36,619 nt of DNA from an uncultured Clostridia bacterium. GTDB lineage: Bacteria; Bacillota; Clostridia; TANB77; CAG-508. The notes beneath the pieces were generated by a model. That model did no database searches and had not been told where the DNA came from. It was given only the letters and a program-made list of their open reading frames with translations. The DNA is taken from contig CAMIVO010000017.1 of the NCBI GenBank assembly GCA_946401865.1, forward strand, positions 1-36,619, given 5' to 3'. The position numbers and the translations under genes are program-made. Shown here piece after piece: positions 1-8,197 of this stretch; position 1 is the stretch's first letter, and each line of letters opens with the position of its first letter.

Positions 1-4
1 AAAA

Positions 5-436
5 ATGCAAAAAGTAACTATTTACACAGATGGTGCATGTTCAGGAAACCCAGGACCTGGAGGATGGGCAGCTGTACTAATATCTGGAGAGCATAAAAAA
101 GAAATATCAGGTGGAGAGAAAAATACAACAAACAATATAATGGAAATGACAGCTATTTTAGAGGCATTAAAAACACTAAATCAACCTTGTGAAGTTGAAC
201 TATATAGTGACAGTGCATATTGTGTAAATTGCTTTAATCAAGGCTGGATATATAACTGGATAAAAAAAGGATGGAAAACAGCTTCTGGAGAGCAAGTTAA
301 AAATCAAGAAATTTGGCAAGAAATTTATAATCTAACAAAAAAGCACAAAGTAACATTTAACAAAGTAAAAGGTCATAGCAATGTTGAACTAAATAATAGA
401 TGTGATGAATTAGCCAGAAATGCAATACCAAAATAA
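5..436 (+). CDS. rnhA: Ribonuclease HI
   Basis: Cleaves the RNA strand of RNA-DNA hybrids (R-loops, Okazaki primers) in the cytoplasm. The 143-residue length is close to the usual size of bacterial RNase HI. The four catalytic carboxylates of the family are all visible: D9 in YTDGACSGNPGPGGW, E47 in NNIMEMTA, D69 in YSDSAY and D134 in NNRCDELA, plus H124 in KGHSN. The start codon lies four bases from the window edge, so the ribosome binding site is cut off. The gene is followed by a short extragenic repeat and a hairpin rather than by a co-directional gene, so it is probably the last gene of its transcription unit. The assignment rests on motif recognition and is very secure. Confidence 0.97.
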   Translation: MQKVTIYTDGACSGNPGPGGWAAVLISGEHKKEISGGEKNTTNNIMEMTAILEALKTLNQPCEVELYSDSAYCVNCFNQGWIYNWIKKGWKTASGEQVKNQEIWQEIYNLTKKHKVTFNKVKGHSNVELNNRCDELARNAIPK

Positions 437-537
437 TGTCAATGGGGACGGACCTTTTTGACAACATAAAAAGGGACAAAAAAGAACCGGCACCAAATGA
501 CCCAAAAGGACAAAAAATAACCGGTACCAATTGACCC
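437..537. repeat. Extragenic repeat element, two 31-bp tandem units plus a head segment
   Basis: Two imperfect 31-base units lie 34 bases apart, at 473-503 and 507-537. Each has the pattern GGACAAAAAA..AACCGG.ACCAA.TGACCC. A head segment (437-463) begins TGTCAA, ends TTGACA, and carries GGGGACGG. The element is richer in G and C than its surroundings, contains the palindrome GGTACC, and is not coding. It looks like a short dispersed intergenic repeat of the kind found in clostridial genomes. That it is dispersed is inference, because only one locus is visible here. Confidence 0.6.
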
Positions 538-540
538 AAA

Positions 541-567
541 AAAGGCAGGAGCACAACTCCTGCCTTT
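541..567. terminator. Bidirectional hairpin terminator between rnhA and the spore protein gene
   Basis: A perfect 11-base inverted repeat, AAAGGCAGGAG / CTCCTGCCTTT, surrounds a CACAA loop. Read on the minus strand it is followed by a T6 run, so it is a good intrinsic terminator for the minus-strand spore protein gene. On the plus strand the T-tract is weaker, but it could still end rnhA transcripts. Confidence 0.8.
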
Positions 568-693
568 ATGTATTTACCTTTTGGACAATCCCACTCAAGA
601 TAAATTTATAAAACCAAGAATAATACCCCTGTCAAATTACAAGTTATTGAATTTTAGTTATAAAATTCTTAAATAAAACTAATATTTCTACAC
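568..693. other. Non-coding stretch between terminator and spore protein gene
   Basis: AT-rich 3' untranslated region of the minus-strand spore protein gene. The only structure I see is a short perfect hairpin at 649-668 (8-base arms GAATTTTA / TAAAATTC, 4-base loop) without a T-tract. Together with the repeat and terminator upstream, it accounts for the whole gene-free interval from 437. Confidence 0.4.
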
Positions 694-900
694 TTATTTG
701 TTAGCCATATTATTTTCAACTTGTTGGATCATTTTCTTAACCATATTTCCACCGATTCTTCCTGCATCTCTTGAAGATAAGTTACCATTATAACCATCTT
801 TTAAAGTTACACCAACTTCGTTAGCAACTTCATATTTGAATCTGTTTAAAGCTTCTTTAGCTTCTGGAACTACTTTTCTGTTACTATTTGAATTTGACAT
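694..900 (-). CDS. Alpha/beta-type small acid-soluble spore protein
   Basis: A 68-residue protein of the alpha/beta SASP family, which coats and protects DNA in dormant spores and is degraded on germination. The diagnostic segments are visible: FKYEVANEVGV in the middle (the region where the germination protease GPR cuts in this family) and GNLSSRDAGRIGGNMVKKM near the C-terminus. The start is fixed by a strong AGGAGGTGA site ending eight bases upstream. The 5' leader contains an imperfect inverted repeat (AAAGTTCGAA at 931-940 against TTCGACTTT at 949-957). Genes of this family are normally transcribed by sigma-G in the forespore; I could not identify a convincing sigma-G promoter. The gene is monocistronic and divergent from the HAD gene. 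Its presence argues for an endospore-forming lineage. Confidence 0.95.
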   Translation of the reverse strand: MSNSNSNRKVVPEAKEALNRFKYEVANEVGVTLKDGYNGNLSSRDAGRIGGNMVKKMIQQVENNMANK

Positions 901-1014
901 TATAATTCACCTCCTGTTAATATTAACTTTAAAGTTCGAAAAAATAAATTCGACTTTCTAAGTATAGAATGTGCAAAAAAAATAAAAATAAACAGAAAAA
1001 AAATGGAAAAAAAA

Positions 1015-1043
1015 TTGAAAAAAAATAAAATAATGGATATAAT
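1015..1043 (+). promoter_or_regulatory. Sigma-A-type promoter for the HAD gene
   Basis: TTGAAA at 1015-1020, a 17-base spacer and a perfect TATAAT at 1038-1043, placed 30 bases before the start codon at 1074. Confidence 0.65.
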
Positions 1044-1073
1044 AATAGTGTGATTTTACGAAAGGATGAAAAT

Positions 1074-1946
1074 ATGTATAAATTAGTAGCGGTAGATTTA
1101 GATGGAACATTACTAAATCAATACGGAGATGTCACAGAAAATACAAAAAGAGTTATAAAAAATGTAATGAGAAAAGGAACGCAGGTTGTTTTAGCATCAG
1201 GTAGAAGTATAGATTCAATACAAAATATATCAAATGAAATAGGAGCTTCAAGATATATAGTAGCAGGAAATGGTGCAGTTTTGTACGATATAGAAGAACA
1301 AAAAAATCTGTATGAAAACTATATTCCTATAGAAAAAGCAAAAAAAATAATAGATATTTGTGAAGAAAACAGCATTTTTTATAATATATACACAAATAAA
1401 AAAATAGTAACTAAAAATTTAAGATATAATGTTTTGTACTATTATAAAGAAAATTTAAAAAAAGCAGATAGGAAAAAAACAAATATAGATATAGTAGATA
1501 GTATACAAGATTATGTTAAAAATATGCGTGATGAAAATATTATGAAAATTTTTATTTGTGATGAAACAGCCTCTGTTTTCAATTCTATTATGAAAAAATT
1601 TGAAGAAGTTCCAAATGTTGAAACTCTTGATGTATCACATATGTCAAGAAAAGTTATAAAAAACGGAACTTTAGAATTTCCAATTGAATATTATTATACC
1701 GAAATTTCTATGAAAAATGTAGATAAATGGAATGCAATTGAATTTTTAATTAACAAAATGGGAATTAACAAAGATGAAGTAATTGCAATTGGTGATAATA
1801 TGAATGACAAAAAAATGATAGAAGAAGCAGGCTTAGGAATAACTATGGAAGGAAGCACGCCTGTAGTTACAGATGTTGCAAATTATGTAACAGCAAATAA
1901 CAATAATGAAGGAGTAGCAAAAGCCTTAGAAAAGTTTTGTTTTTAA
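1074..1946 (+). CDS. Cof-type HAD-IIB family phosphatase
   Basis: A cytoplasmic haloacid-dehalogenase-superfamily phosphatase of the Cof/YkrA type, which usually hydrolyses sugar phosphates or similar small phosphometabolites. Motif I is DLDGTLLN with the nucleophile D8 and D10. Motif II is ASGR. Motif IV is GDNMND, with D241 and D245 for Mg binding. The long insert between motifs II and IV is the C2B cap expected of subclass IIB. An in-frame GTG lies at 1050, but AAAGGA at 1061-1066 is seven bases before the ATG at 1074, so I start there, giving 290 residues. The exact substrate cannot be read from the sequence. It is a single gene, divergent from the spore protein gene and convergent with asnB. 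Confidence 0.9.
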   Translation: MYKLVAVDLDGTLLNQYGDVTENTKRVIKNVMRKGTQVVLASGRSIDSIQNISNEIGASRYIVAGNGAVLYDIEEQKNLYENYIPIEKAKKIIDICEENSIFYNIYTNKKIVTKNLRYNVLYYYKENLKKADRKKTNIDIVDSIQDYVKNMRDENIMKIFICDETASVFNSIMKKFEEVPNVETLDVSHMSRKVIKNGTLEFPIEYYYTEISMKNVDKWNAIEFLINKMGINKDEVIAIGDNMNDKKMIEEAGLGITMEGSTPVVTDVANYVTANNNNEGVAKALEKFCF

Positions 1947-2024
1947 TCCTATGGTTCCCCCTTTAGGGATACCCACCATACGGATTAAAAAAACAATATG
2001 CTGACGCGGATTAGTTCTTTACCT
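1945..2024. other. Structured GC-richer patch after the HAD gene, function unknown
   Basis: Directly overlapping the HAD stop codon, AATCC-TATGG (1945-1954) can pair with CCATA-C-GGATTA (1976-1987). Inside this stem, CCC/GGG/CCC runs could form a smaller hairpin. The heptamer CGGATTA occurs twice (1981-1987 and 2007-2013), so the 5' arm has two possible partners. The patch is clearly richer in G and C than its surroundings. It may be a 3'UTR structure of either convergent transcript or a small RNA. I do not recognise a known RNA family. Confidence 0.35.
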
Positions 2025-2034
2025 AAAAAATTTA

Positions 2035-2085
2035 AGTAAAAGAGTAAATATATTATTTTTCAAATAAGATATTTACTCTTTTACT
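2035..2085. terminator. Bidirectional hairpin between HAD and asnB
   Basis: A perfect 17-base inverted repeat (2035-2051 against 2069-2085, arms AGTAAAAGAGTAAATAT / ATATTTACTCTTTTACT) with a 17-base loop, between two convergent genes. T-rich sequence follows on the minus strand. It most likely terminates asnB and perhaps also the HAD transcript. Confidence 0.7.
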
Positions 2086-2101
2086 ATAAAATTATTATTT
2101 T

Positions 2102-3949
2102 TTATAGTTCAATTTTTGGCTGATACTTTTCAAGCCACATATTTACTTGGCAAAGGTATGCCATAAGTTGTGGACCTGTCATTAATTGACCAAACCAAGG
2201 CCTTGAAAAAGCCTTACCATCTGTATTTAATATTTCTATTATATAATCTCTATTTAATAAATTATTTATTGGAGAGTTTGTATTTTTCATTATTTCAGTT
2301 AACATTTGTTTCACAGTACTTAAATAAGTTGGATTATGTGTTTTAGGATATGGAGATTTCTTTCTAGTAACTATTTCTTCTGGAAGATAATCTTTCATTA
2401 CATATCTTAAAAGCCCTTTTTCTCGACCTTTATATGCCTTCATTTCCCAAGGTACATTGTACATATATTGTACTAATCTATAATCGCAAAATGGAACCCT
2501 AATTTCAAAGCCATTTGCCATAGTCATTCTGTCACCTCTATCAAGCAATGTTTGCATAAACCAGTATGTTGTTAAATAAGTTATTTTACGCTTTTGTGCA
2601 GTTTCAAAAGAATCACTATCAATTATTTCAACATTTGCTAAACTTTGTTTATATCTAAAATCCACATATTCTTTTAAATTTATTTTCTCTGAAATTTCTG
2701 GATGTAAAAGCTGTTGTCTCTCATCTAAAGCAATTGACCAAGGAAAAGTTCCAGAACTTAAAGCATCTTCACGGAAAAACCAAGGATAACCTGCAAATAC
2801 TTCATCTGCACATTCACCCATTATACTTACAGTTTTTTCTTTTTTAACTTCTTTACAGAATAAGTATAAAGAAGAATCCACATCTGCCATACCTGGAACA
2901 TCACGTGCAATCATTGCATCTTCTAAGGCTTTTGCAAGTTCAGGAGTATCTAGCATAACTTGATGATGTGTTGTATAAGTAGATTTATTCATTAAATCTA
3001 TATAATAATTATCTGAATTTGGCTGAAAATCTGATTTTACAAAGTTTTTATCATTATCTACATAATCTACAGAATAGGTATCAAGAGGGGGATCACCTTT
3101 TTCCTTTAAATAATCTGCAGCAAACTTGGTAATTATACTAGAGTCAAGTCCGCCAGATAAAAATGTACAAATAGGTTTATCTGAGACAAGCTGTCTAGAT
3201 ATAGCATCTTTTAAAAGATTTCTAACATTAGAGCAGGTTTCCTCAAAATCATCTAAATGTGGTTTAGATTCTAATTTCCAATATTCTTCTATATGAAGAC
3301 CAGAGCTGTTGTAAATAGCCATATGACCAGGTTTTATTTCAAATACATTTTTATAGACACTAGTGCCAGGAGTGTGAGCTGGACCTATTCCAAATAATTC
3401 AGATATTCCTTGAGAATCTATAATTTTTTCAAAATTTGGATATTCAAAAATGGCCTTTAACTCAGAAGCAAAAATCAAACCTTGGTCAAATTCTGTATAA
3501 AACAAGGGCTTTATACCAAAGTGATCTCTTGCTAAAAACAATTCTTTAGTTTTAGTATTCCAAATTGCAAATGCAAAAATTCCATTTAAATGTTTTACTA
3601 CATCTTTTCCAAAATGTATGTAAGCTTTTAATAAAACTTCTGTATCTGAACGAGTATAAAATTCAAAACTATTTTCTATAAGCTCTTTTTTTAATTCATC
3701 TGTATTATAAATTTGACCATTGTAAACTATTACATATTCACCAAAGGAATATTTTTGAAACATAGGCTGTTTGCCACCTTCAGGGTCAATTACAATTAAT
3801 CTTTTGTGACCTAAAGCAACACTATTATTAATATATGTTCCATCTTCATCTGGACCGCGTTTTTGTAGAGTTTTAAGCATATTATTTAAAACTTCTTGTT
3901 TGTTTGGTAATTCTTTTTTATAATTTACAAAACCCACAATTCCACACAT
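2102..3949 (-). CDS. asnB: Asparagine synthase, glutamine-hydrolysing
   Basis: Makes asparagine from aspartate, glutamine and ATP in the cytoplasm. The N-terminal class II glutamine amidotransferase domain (about residues 2-200) begins with MCGIVGF, so C2 is the nucleophile after Met removal. It also carries the RGPDEDG motif. The synthetase domain holds the ATP pyrophosphatase loop SGGLDSS at residues 265-271. The 615-residue length is longer than E. coli AsnB and similar to the Bacillus AsnO-type enzymes. The start is set by AAGGAGG eight bases upstream. Upstream on the minus strand, ATTATA (3971-3976, TATAAT on the minus strand) with GTAACA 17 bases further out is a plausible promoter. The gene stands alone, convergent with HAD and divergent from the 901-residue gene. 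Confidence 0.95.
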   Translation of the reverse strand: MCGIVGFVNYKKELPNKQEVLNNMLKTLQKRGPDEDGTYINNSVALGHKRLIVIDPEGGKQPMFQKYSFGEYVIVYNGQIYNTDELKKELIENSFEFYTRSDTEVLLKAYIHFGKDVVKHLNGIFAFAIWNTKTKELFLARDHFGIKPLFYTEFDQGLIFASELKAIFEYPNFEKIIDSQGISELFGIGPAHTPGTSVYKNVFEIKPGHMAIYNSSGLHIEEYWKLESKPHLDDFEETCSNVRNLLKDAISRQLVSDKPICTFLSGGLDSSIITKFAADYLKEKGDPPLDTYSVDYVDNDKNFVKSDFQPNSDNYYIDLMNKSTYTTHHQVMLDTPELAKALEDAMIARDVPGMADVDSSLYLFCKEVKKEKTVSIMGECADEVFAGYPWFFREDALSSGTFPWSIALDERQQLLHPEISEKINLKEYVDFRYKQSLANVEIIDSDSFETAQKRKITYLTTYWFMQTLLDRGDRMTMANGFEIRVPFCDYRLVQYMYNVPWEMKAYKGREKGLLRYVMKDYLPEEIVTRKKSPYPKTHNPTYLSTVKQMLTEIMKNTNSPINNLLNRDYIIEILNTDGKAFSRPWFGQLMTGPQLMAYLCQVNMWLEKYQPKIEL

Positions 3950-3970
3950 AAATAACCTCCTTGTTGTCTT

Positions 3971-3999
3971 ATTATATGCAGATTTTTATTTTTTGTTAC
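3971..3999 (-). promoter_or_regulatory. Probable asnB promoter
   Basis: On the minus strand, a perfect TATAAT -10 box (plus-strand 3971-3976) is preceded by 17 bases and then GTAACA, a four-of-six match to the -35 consensus. Confidence 0.45.
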
Positions 4000-4037
4000 T
4001 TTTTTATTTGAAATTTCAATAAAGAGGCAATTAAAAG

Positions 4038-4066
4038 TTGACATAAATTGTAAAAAGATTTATAAT
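4038..4066 (+). promoter_or_regulatory. Consensus sigma-A promoter of the unknown two-gene operon
   Basis: Perfect TTGACA (4038-4043), a 17-base spacer and perfect TATAAT (4061-4066), 37 bases before the start codon at 4103. This predicts strong vegetative transcription. Confidence 0.85.
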
Positions 4067-4102
4067 TAAAAAGTATAATAATTAAAATGAAGGAATAAAA
4101 AA

Positions 4103-6808
4103 ATGAGTAAAAGTAAGAATAGATTAAAATTTAATGATTACAAAGACGTAAATCATATGCAATATATTTGTAGCATAATATTTGGTGCTAGGGTTTTAAA
4201 ATTAGATACATGGAATTATGGAATACTTTATAGAGATGAATTTTTGGGTGATTTAGAAAATGAATCAATAATTGATTTTAAAAAAGTAGATTTGAAAAAA
4301 TTTAAATTGTTAGCAACTCACTGGAAAAACAGATTCTTAGAAATGGGGGAGAATGTAAAAGCAGGACTATTAGATGATGCTTTAAGGGAAATGAGCAATT
4401 CAAAAATTCAAGATGACGTCACAATGATTATAATAGATGATCCCAACAAAGGTTGTAGTGTTGACAATTTTGTTATTTTAAATTCAAATACTGTGTACCA
4501 TCAATTAAGAGGAAGAGAGCTTGAAAAATTTTTTAGTGAGAAAGAAAAGCTTTTATTAAGAGGTTATTGCAGAACATTACCAGTAAATAAATTAAATGCA
4601 ATTTTTAATGTGAATAACGAAACAAAAAAATACATAGCAAAATATTTTGAAAAAGGAAATAAATCAAGTGATGAAGATATATATTCTAGGTTTTTAGAAC
4701 TTCCAATTAAAGAAAGTTTAAATTATGATGCAGCTAATTTTTATAGTCTTTACTATATGTTATTAGAAACAGGTCAATTTATGAACTATATAGAAAAAAA
4801 TACTGGATATAAAATTGATATAGATAATGCTGATAGAAAAAAATTGTTAGAAGATTTAATATTTTTAAAAACTATTAAAGAAGATTTATATAATAATAAA
4901 GGAAAATTAAATGAACAATTAATGGAACTTCTAGTGACGTGTATAGCAGCATATGATACATATGTTACAACTTTAAGAAAAAAAGCTGAAGATTTAACAA
5001 AATGGAAAGATTCAAAAAATGACCCATTTTACCTTATTAAAGTCTTGCAAGAATCAGGCTTATATGCTTACGAGTTTAATGAATTAAGTGATATTTTTAA
5101 AAAATTAAAAGAAGAAAATGGAGACCATTTAGATGAGACTTCAAAAAACTCAGCAATTGAACTTCTAAGGTTTTTATATGAAAGCAAAGAATATAAAAAT
5201 AGGTATAAAGACAAAAATGAAATTATGAAATTATTACAAATATGTGATATTACCGAAGAAGATTTAAGCCAATTACCGGAGGATAAATCTAAAAAAAATC
5301 AAAAAGGAACATTTAAAAATGACATGATAGATTTTTTACAGGAAATACAAAAAAATAATATAAAACAGATGCAAGAAGAAGAAGTAAGGGCAATAATAGA
5401 TGACTATAGAAATTCTGCCACAGCAGACAAGCCAAGGCTTTTAAATAATTATATTGAAAGATTAAGAGAACTAAATGCATTAGATTTATTTACAATTATA
5501 AGTTTGGTTAATAAAGGCGCTATGAAAAATAGTGATGTTATAGAATTTGCAATAAATAATGATATAGACAATGATACATTAAATAAATTTATATATGATT
5601 ATAATGACACAGAAAAAACTCATACAATATTGTCAGATTTTTCAGATGCACTAAGTGCTTCAGAACTTTCTAAATTATATAAAAAAAAGCGTCAAGCAAA
5701 AGGTAAAGAAGAAGAAAAGGCAACTAAAGATTTTGAAAAATATGCAGAATTATTTCAAACATATAAAATCGATAAAGATGGTAAAGAAATAGAAAAATTT
5801 TTAAAAGAATTCAAAAGAAATGGAAAAAAAGATCCAACAATACCACTAAGTAAAGAAGAAATTATATATTTATATGAAATAGGATTAATTGGTGGAAAAT
5901 ATGCATTAAAGCCAAATTCTAATATTAATATATTAAACAAAGAAAGTAAAAAATATGGAAAAGATGTTGATAAAGTAAGATATGATATTATTTCAACAGT
6001 GATAAAAAATGGAAAACTAAAAGTTGAAGATGCAAAAGATTTATTTAAAGATGAAATAGAAGAGCTTTATAGTAAAAATGATAATGAGAATGTTACAAAT
6101 GAGAGGCTTGATGGAACTTTATTAGGAAGAATTTTTAAGGATTGTTCAAGTGATCAAAAATTTGGAATAATTCTCGCATGCGATTTTAGTAATGAAATTA
6201 GCGAAAAACTTATATTACAATATCTTCCTGATACAATGGAGAGTAAAAATAATAATAAAAAAAATAAAGAAGATTATAAAATTGCAGATGATGACAATAA
6301 AGGAAAAAAGAAAAATTATACAATAATATCATATATAGCAAGGGCAAAACAAATTTTAAGTTTAGATATGCCTAAACCTGAATTAACAATAAACAATGGT
6401 ATTTTATTAGTAAGAAGTGATATATTACATATATGTATTTTAGAGCAATTATATATAAATAATACTGAAGAACAAAAAATAAGAACAGGAGAACACCCAA
6501 CATATGTAATGACAACAGATTACTATGATGCACATAAAAATGAGTTTTGCAAAACTAGGGGTATTGGAAAAGAAACAAATATAATTTATAATTTCTCAGA
6601 ATTAAGTAAATTGGCTATTAGAGATAGAGAAAATGGGTATATTAAAAAAGTATTTCATAAACTAAAGGAAAATAATCCAAAACGAGAAATTACTACTTGG
6701 AAAAGTGCTTTAAAAAATGCTGTAAGTCAGATGTGTGGAAGACCTATAGATTATATAGAAAAAGTTAGTGAAAAGAATTACCAAGCTTTAATAGGAGGAG
6801 AAAACTGA
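4103..6808 (+). CDS. Large hypothetical protein, predicted soluble and mostly helical
   Basis: I do not recognise this 901-residue protein. It has no signal peptide, no clear membrane segment, no Walker motif and no cysteine cluster. The sequence is rich in Lys, Glu, Asp, Asn and Leu and looks like a long series of helices. Low-complexity linkers of charged residues lie around residues 395-405, 530-550 and 710-740. Possible tetratricopeptide-like or armadillo-like scaffolding is conceivable but unsupported. The start is preceded by GAAGGA with good spacing. The next gene starts one base after its stop, so the two are translated together and probably act together. Base composition matches the neighbourhood, so nothing points to very recent transfer. 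The strong promoter and intact length suggest a functional, expressed protein. Confidence 0.7.
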   Translation: MSKSKNRLKFNDYKDVNHMQYICSIIFGARVLKLDTWNYGILYRDEFLGDLENESIIDFKKVDLKKFKLLATHWKNRFLEMGENVKAGLLDDALREMSNSKIQDDVTMIIIDDPNKGCSVDNFVILNSNTVYHQLRGRELEKFFSEKEKLLLRGYCRTLPVNKLNAIFNVNNETKKYIAKYFEKGNKSSDEDIYSRFLELPIKESLNYDAANFYSLYYMLLETGQFMNYIEKNTGYKIDIDNADRKKLLEDLIFLKTIKEDLYNNKGKLNEQLMELLVTCIAAYDTYVTTLRKKAEDLTKWKDSKNDPFYLIKVLQESGLYAYEFNELSDIFKKLKEENGDHLDETSKNSAIELLRFLYESKEYKNRYKDKNEIMKLLQICDITEEDLSQLPEDKSKKNQKGTFKNDMIDFLQEIQKNNIKQMQEEEVRAIIDDYRNSATADKPRLLNNYIERLRELNALDLFTIISLVNKGAMKNSDVIEFAINNDIDNDTLNKFIYDYNDTEKTHTILSDFSDALSASELSKLYKKKRQAKGKEEEKATKDFEKYAELFQTYKIDKDGKEIEKFLKEFKRNGKKDPTIPLSKEEIIYLYEIGLIGGKYALKPNSNINILNKESKKYGKDVDKVRYDIISTVIKNGKLKVEDAKDLFKDEIEELYSKNDNENVTNERLDGTLLGRIFKDCSSDQKFGIILACDFSNEISEKLILQYLPDTMESKNNNKKNKEDYKIADDDNKGKKKNYTIISYIARAKQILSLDMPKPELTINNGILLVRSDILHICILEQLYINNTEEQKIRTGEHPTYVMTTDYYDAHKNEFCKTRGIGKETNIIYNFSELSKLAIRDRENGYIKKVFHKLKENNPKREITTWKSALKNAVSQMCGRPIDYIEKVSEKNYQALIGGEN

Positions 6809-6809
6809 A

Positions 6810-7574
6810 TTGATAGATTTAGATTATAAAAGAATAATCAAACTTTTTAAAGCAAATGAAGCTCTATTAAAGTTTGCTTATAAAAATGATAACAGTATTT
6901 TTAAATTTGATATAGAAAAATGTGTTAAAATAATTGAAAATATTGAAAACTCTAAGATTGAGTTTCCAAATATTGAGTCTAAAATTATTATTACTGAAGG
7001 AAATCCTTATTTAACATTAATAATTTGTTTATATAGTATATTAAATGATAAAAATTTTATTTTGGATGTTCAAGGTAATTTGATAAATGTAAATAAACAA
7101 ATTTGTGAAATTTTTTATAATATGTTAGAAAACAGAAGATTTATTACAATAGAAGAAAACATGAGTATAAGTAACATAATAGAAAATAGTAAAAATAGAG
7201 AAATTACAGTAATTGATTCAAAAGTTAGTTACAATAAATATAAAAAATATGGATTTTCTCCAGTATATATACCACTTTTTAGCATTGACCTAATATATAA
7301 TGATACAAAATATGAAAAACTAGTAGAGACAGTATTTGACTATTGTGAAATTAATATGATAGAGATATCTGTTTTAGAAGATATAAAGCTAGAAGATTAT
7401 GAATTTAAAATTAATAAAACTTTTGAAAGCAACTCTATACTTGTATTACAAGAGAACATAACCGAGGATGAAGTAAAGAAGATTTTAAACAAAAAAAATA
7501 TATATTTAAATATTAATCCTTTTGAAAATTTCGAAATTGATTGTATAAAAAGTGAAAAAAATACTAAAAAATGA
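6810..7574 (+). CDS. Hypothetical protein, second gene of the unknown operon
   Basis: A 254-residue protein I cannot assign. It starts with TTG at 6810, chosen because AGGAGG sits at 6793-6798 with an 11-base spacing and no ATG is better placed. It begins one base after the stop of the 901-residue gene. The sequence alternates helices and short hydrophobic strands (IIITEGNPYLTLIICLYSI near residue 63, REITVIDSKVSY near 130, NSILVLQENITEDEV near 210). This suggests an alpha/beta fold with a Rossmann-like look. The EGNPYLTLIICLYSIL stretch faintly recalls the cofactor-binding part of the aldehyde dehydrogenase superfamily, but no catalytic cysteine motif is evident and I would not assign it. 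No signal peptide or membrane helix is convincing. Confidence 0.65.
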   Translation: MIDLDYKRIIKLFKANEALLKFAYKNDNSIFKFDIEKCVKIIENIENSKIEFPNIESKIIITEGNPYLTLIICLYSILNDKNFILDVQGNLINVNKQICEIFYNMLENRRFITIEENMSISNIIENSKNREITVIDSKVSYNKYKKYGFSPVYIPLFSIDLIYNDTKYEKLVETVFDYCEINMIEISVLEDIKLEDYEFKINKTFESNSILVLQENITEDEVKKILNKKNIYLNINPFENFEIDCIKSEKNTKK

Positions 7575-7584
7575 ATTTAATAGG

Positions 7585-7613
7585 TTGACAAACTGAAAAA
7601 AAGAGGGTATAAT
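7585..7613 (+). promoter_or_regulatory. Consensus promoter of rpmF-secG
   Basis: Perfect TTGACA (7585-7590), a 17-base spacer and perfect TATAAT (7608-7613), 11 bases after the preceding stop codon. A leader of about 65-70 bases precedes rpmF. Confidence 0.85.
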
Positions 7614-7687
7614 CTTATGGTATAAATTTTGAAAAGAGAAAATATGGAATAAAACACATATAATCTAACAATCAAGGAGGGATAAAA

Positions 7688-7879
7688 ATGGCACAACCAA
7701 AAAGAAGATGGTCAAAAGCAAGAACACATAAAAGACGTTCAACATGGAAATTAGAAACACCTAAATTTGCAAAATGCCCAAACTGTGGTGAACCAATATT
7801 ACCACACACATTATGCTCAAATTGTGGATACTATGATGGAGAACAAATCATAGTAAAAAAAGACAACAATGAGCAATAA
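7688..7879 (+). CDS. rpmF: 50S ribosomal protein L32
   Basis: A 63-residue zinc-ribbon form of L32, a small late-assembling protein of the large ribosomal subunit. The N-terminus MAQPKRRWSKARTHKRRS is the typical basic L32 head. The zinc ribbon CPNC (residues 30-33) and CSNC (43-46) keeps all four cysteines, so this is the zinc-binding (C+) type. AAGGAGGG lies a few bases upstream. secG follows 21 bases later with its own strong ribosome binding site. Under the perfect promoter at 7585 the two would be highly expressed as one message. Confidence 0.97.
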   Translation: MAQPKRRWSKARTHKRRSTWKLETPKFAKCPNCGEPILPHTLCSNCGYYDGEQIIVKKDNNEQ

Positions 7880-7900
7880 TAATCCCAAGGAGGAAGAAAA

Positions 7901-8149
7901 ATGCAAATATTAAAAGGTATATTAATTGTAATTTATTTTATAGTATGTATAGCATTAATAATACTTGCAATGGTACAATCAAAAGATGATGCTGGTTTAT
8001 CTTCAACAATTACAGGTTCAAGTTCAAATAACTTTTTTGAAAAAAATAAAGCTAATACTAAAGAAGGTAGACAAAAAAAATGGACAATTATTCTTGGAAT
8101 TGCTTTAGTAGCATTATGTATCGGATTAGGAACTATATATACATTATAA
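7901..8149 (+). CDS. secG: Preprotein translocase subunit SecG
   Basis: An 82-residue inner component of the SecYEG protein-export channel. It shows the SecG layout: a first membrane helix (about residues 3-22, ILKGILIVIYFIVCIALIIL), then the conserved VQSKDDAGLSSTITGSS segment, a basic loop, and a second membrane helix (about 58-79). AAGGAGGAAG is placed eight bases before the ATG. It forms a transcription unit with rpmF, ended by the hairpin at 8165-8197. Several secreted proteins encoded further along the window would need this export machinery, although the proximity is not evidence of a specific link. Confidence 0.95.
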   Translation: MQILKGILIVIYFIVCIALIILAMVQSKDDAGLSSTITGSSSNNFFEKNKANTKEGRQKKWTIILGIALVALCIGLGTIYTL

Positions 8150-8164
8150 TTAAAAAGAAAAACA

Positions 8165-8197
8165 GGGTAGTTTAAAATAGAAAACTACTCTTTTTTT
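8165..8197 (+). terminator. Terminator of rpmF-secG, shared with the convergent gene
   Basis: Stem GGGTAGTTT (8165-8173) / AAACTACTC (8182-8190), then T7. The stop codon of the convergent minus-strand gene (8185-8187) lies inside the right arm. T-rich sequence also follows on the minus strand, so it probably works both ways. Confidence 0.85.

Noticed and set aside
357..554. Minus-strand open frame across the end of rnhA and the extragenic repeat
   Set aside because: It overlaps the secure rnhA C-terminus, the repeat and the terminator, and has no ribosome binding site.
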